NCBI GenBank assembly: GCA_022559845.1
Contig: CM040123.1
Span: 314,817,933-314,881,932 of the forward strand
Direction: 5' to 3'
Origin: Amorphophallus konjac
Lineage: Eukaryota; Streptophyta; Magnoliopsida; Alismatales; Araceae
Length of the DNA: 64,000 bases
Program-made: the position numbers and the translations under genes
Notes under the pieces: model-generated
The model's database searches: none
What the model was told of the DNA's origin: nothing
Seen by the model: only the letters and a program-made list of their open reading frames with translations
In this document: positions 61,036-64,000 of the stretch, in pieces
How the letters are laid out: each line of letters starts with the position of its first letter
Position numbering within the stretch: position 1 is the stretch's first letter

Positions 61036-61044
61036 TATTTATAG
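61036..61044 (-). promoter_or_regulatory. TATA box of element E LTR
   Basis: The minus strand reads CCTATAAATACCCCC, about 470 bp inside the LTR. Confidence 0.6.
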
Positions 61045-61184
61045 GATCTGGGTGAAACCTAATAGGGTTAGTGTTCGATTGGAAGTAACACTTCCATGAT
61101 AGAGTTATTACTACATTCGAACTCTTTCTCATAGTTATCACTTACCCTGGATAAGTTCCTGGTTCGAACGGATCATAAACTGAA

Positions 61185-61405
61185 TTAACGTCCTAGGTAA
61201 GGGCGTCAAATCTAAATTGACGCCTTGGCATGCGTCGTTTCTTGTGGAAACGCGTCCAAAAAAAGGGCGTTACAATTACTTGCCTTTATATGTACTTTTG
61301 GTTGTTTAAGATTTGACGCCTTGAAATGTGGGCGTCCTTTCTCAAGAACACGCCTTTGGTGAGGGCGTTTCTTGTCAAGTAGCGCCTTTATCTGCGGCGT
61401 TATTT
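61185..61405 (-). repeat. hairpin array in the U3 part of the element E LTR
   Basis: Six consecutive units, among them ACGTCC/GGGCGT, GACGCC/GGCGTC and GCGCC/GGCGT, most flanked by AT-rich sequence. It lies upstream of the TATA box, but U3 is also transcribed at the 3' end of the genomic RNA. Confidence 0.7.
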
Positions 61406-61513
61406 TCATCAGGGTTTAATTTTTTTCCATTTTCGGTTTTTATCATTTATTTAATTATCTTTTATTTTCAATTTGATTTATTTATAAATCTTGCTTTTAT
61501 CAGGGTTGTTACA

Positions 61514-61522
61514 CCCTCCCCT
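61514..61522 (-). other. polypurine tract of element E
   Basis: The minus strand reads AGGGGAGGG directly before the LTR start TGTAACAACC. Confidence 0.8.
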
Positions 61523-61591
61523 ACTTAAAAAGAATTTGGTCCCCAAATTCCATAGCATATATTTATATAGAGAGTGTAGAGTACATACCTT

Positions 61592-64000
61592 CTAGAATAA
61601 CTCTGGAAATCGTTTCCTCATAGATTCCTCGGTCTCCCATGTAGCTTCATGTTCTGAATTCTTATTCCATTGTACTTTTAGCATGGGAATAACCTTATTC
61701 CTTAGGGTACGTACTTCTCGATCTAGTATTCTTATGGGCTTCTGCTCGTATGTGAGATCTTTCTGGATTACTAGATTTCCATGCTCAATAATATGTGATG
61801 GATCATGCACATACTTCTTTAACATAGATTTGTGGAACACATCATGTACTTCGGACAGTTGAGGTGGCAATGCGATGCGATAAGTAACCTCGCCAACTCT
61901 TTCTAGTATCTCAAAAGGTCCGATGAATCTTGGTGTAAGCTTGCCTTTAACACCAAATCTCCGTATTCCACGTCCAGGCGATATCTTGAGAAATACATGA
62001 TCTCTAACTTGGAATTCAAGATCTCTTCTTCTCGTGTCAGCATAAGCCTTTTGTCTAGACTGAGCAACTTGCAGTCTTTCTCTGATCAATTGTATCCTCT
62101 CGGTAGTGTCCCTTACCATGTCTGGACCTAATAGTTATTTTTCTCCAACTTCGTCCCAGCATAAGGGTGATCGGCAACTCCTTCCATATAAGGCTTCGAA
62201 AGGTGCCATTTGTATACTTGCCTGGTAGCTATTATTGTATGCAAATTCGACCAGAGGCAAGTGATCACGCCAGTTTCCACCAAAATCAATAATGCATGCT
62301 CTTAGCATATCTTCAACTACTTGATTGGTTCTCTCGGTCTGACCATCCGTTTGAGGGTGAAAAGGTGTACTAAAGTTAAGTCTCGTTCCCAACGAATGTT
62401 GTAGTCCCTTCCAAAAATGAGAAGTAAAACGGGGATCTCTGTCAGACACGATTGAAACAGGAATACCATGTAATCTGACTATCTCCTTGATATACAATGC
62501 AGCCAGAACATCAATCGACCATCAGCTCTTGATTGGCAAGAAATGCGCTGATTTAGTCAATCGATCAATAATAACCCATATTCCATCATGTCCTCCCTTT
62601 GATTTAGATAGACCCATGATGAAGTCCATGCCAATATCCTCCCATTTCCACTTAGGAATATCTAGGGAATGTAGTTTTCCAGCAGGCTTTTGGTGTTCTG
62701 CCTTGACTTATTGGCACGTGAGACAGCGCGACACGTGGTCCGCTATTTCCCTTTTCATGTTGGGCCACCAATAATTCCGTTTCACATCTTGATACATTTT
62801 GGTAGATCCAGGATGAATCGTGTACCTTGATCTATGAGCTTCATCTAAGATCTTCTTCTTTACCTCGGGACAATCCGGTATGCAAGTTCTATTCCTGAAT
62901 ATTAATCTTCCTTCACAAGTTATTTGGAAATCCGATTGTCCTTCCAGTTTGCCTTTGATCTCTACTAACATTGGGTCATTATCTTGAAGTGCTTGTATTT
63001 CAGTTAATAAGTCTGACTGTATACTTATATGAGATAATGTGACACATCTAGGGTCTGTGTCCATGCCTATATTGAGTTCAGAGAATTGCTCCAATAATTT
63101 CCATTCTTGAATCATACAATTGGCTAACAGTGCTCTCGACTTTCGACTAAGGGCATCTGCTACATGATTACCCTTTCCGGGATGATATTGTATATTGAAG
63201 TCGAAGTCTTTTAGATATTCTAGCCAACGTCGTTGCCTCATGTTCAGTTCCTTCTGTGAGAAAAGATATTTGAGACTCTTGTGATCGGAGTATACAGTAA
63301 ACTGTACTCCATAAAGATAATGTCTCCATATTTTGAGTGCAAATACTACCGCGGCCAATTCTAAGTCATGGACGGGGTAGTTCTCTTCATGCTTCTTTAA
63401 TTGACGAGAAGAGTAGGCTATAACCTTTCCTTGCTGCATTAGAACACATCCGAGGCCAATGCCAGAAGCATCAGTGTATACCTCGAATTTCTCTCCTTCC
63501 ACTGGTAAAGCTAAGACAGGAGCTGTAGTAAGATGATCCTTGAGAGTTTGGAAGCTTCTTTCACATTCCTCACTCCATTCGTAACGGATCTTCTTGCGAG
63601 TTAACCTCGTAAGTGGCACGGCGATTTTAGAGAAATCCTTGATGAATCTCCTGTAATAGCCGGCAAGACCTAAGAAACTTCGGATCTCGCTAGCATTGGT
63701 CGGTCTTTCCCAGTTCCTTACAGCTTCAACTTTTGATGGATCTACTGATAAGCCATCCTTTGATATAACATGTCCGAGAAAAGTAACTTCTTCAAGCCAG
63801 AATTCACACTTGCTGAGTTTTGCATATAAATGATTTATCCTCAATATTTGTAATGCCATCCTTAAATGCTCCTCATGCTCTTCCTTGGTCTTAGAATAAA
63901 TCAATATATCATCAATAAAGACCACCACGAACTGATCCAAATAAGGCCTGAATATGCTATTCATTAACTGCATAAAGGCAGCAGGGGCATTTGTTAGTCC
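61592..64000 (-). pseudogene. Tekay-type chromovirus polyprotein, 3' part (RT, RNaseH, integrase, chromodomain-like end)
   Basis: Runs off the right edge of the window. In one frame from 64000 to 61592 it has the RT palm FIDDIL, thumb, RNaseH ([25 protein letters not shown]), integrase zinc-binding H2C2 (ending CLTCQ) and catalytic core with D (MDFIMG), D (VSDRDPRF) and E (DGQTERTNQ). It ends with HDVFHKSMLKKY and a chromodomain-like tail (VQWNKNSEHEATWETEE). Three stops break it: TAA 62708-62710, TGA 62522-62524 and TAA 62135-62137. There are no frameshifts. The stops fit single C-to-T or G-to-A changes. Confidence 0.93.

Larger units (their letters stand above)
58490..61513 (-). mobile_element. 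3' LTR of chromovirus element E
   Basis: 3024 bp, from TGTCACGCCCC to GTTGTTACA. The polypurine tract adjoins at 61514 and the pol gene follows on the minus strand. A minus-strand TATA box is at 61036-61044. CTTGG at 58485-58489 should be one copy of the target duplication; the other is outside the window. Long LTRs fit Tekay/Del chromoviruses. Confidence 0.9.

Overview
This window looks like a stretch of a flowering-plant nuclear genome, with a monocot as the likelier source (weakly supported). It holds one complete, seven-exon patatin-like lipase gene on the + strand (21597-26804). Almost everything else is LTR retrotransposons, most of them nested. There is no bacterial operon structure, no CRISPR array, and I saw no rRNA or tRNA gene.

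Left arm (1-14221): one large minus-strand Ty3/gypsy element of the Tat lineage, element A. It has a 5' LTR with a TATA box, a primer binding site, a decayed gag N-terminus, gag-protease, and RT-RNaseH-second RNaseH-integrase. A long 3' region is made of tandem hairpin units. The 3' LTR is beyond the left edge. Then come a plus-oriented LTR fragment distantly related to element B, an unknown coding fragment, a SIRE-like LTR piece and a minus-oriented LTR (14222-about 17800), followed by low-copy intergenic DNA. A 461-bp TRIM element with an exact CTTAA target duplication lies about 190 bp upstream of the lipase TATA box.

Right arm (27525-64000): a nested stack. A Ty1/copia element F was cut inside its integrase domain by element B, a minus-strand chromovirus-type element with 3.1-kb LTRs and a 2.9-kb interior without recognisable coding sequence. 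B was then hit three times. Element C (34624-45375, TSD ACCAC) entered its interior; it is a 10.75-kb non-autonomous element. Element D (47337-57409, TSD TAAAT), a gag-only SIRE/Maximus-like element, and element E (58490 to beyond 64000), a Tekay-like chromovirus, both entered its right LTR.

All retrotransposon reading frames I could follow carry stops or frameshifts, many fitting C-to-T decay. The most unusual signal is not a protein. Four elements (A, B, C, E) from different lineages carry arrays of short inverted repeats. In these the stem sequence changes from copy to copy while pairing is kept (for example ACGCCC/GGGCGT, ACGACC/GGTCGT, GCGCCT/AGGCGC). They lie in LTRs, leaders and 3' regions that would be transcribed. 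This is the best candidate here for an undescribed feature.
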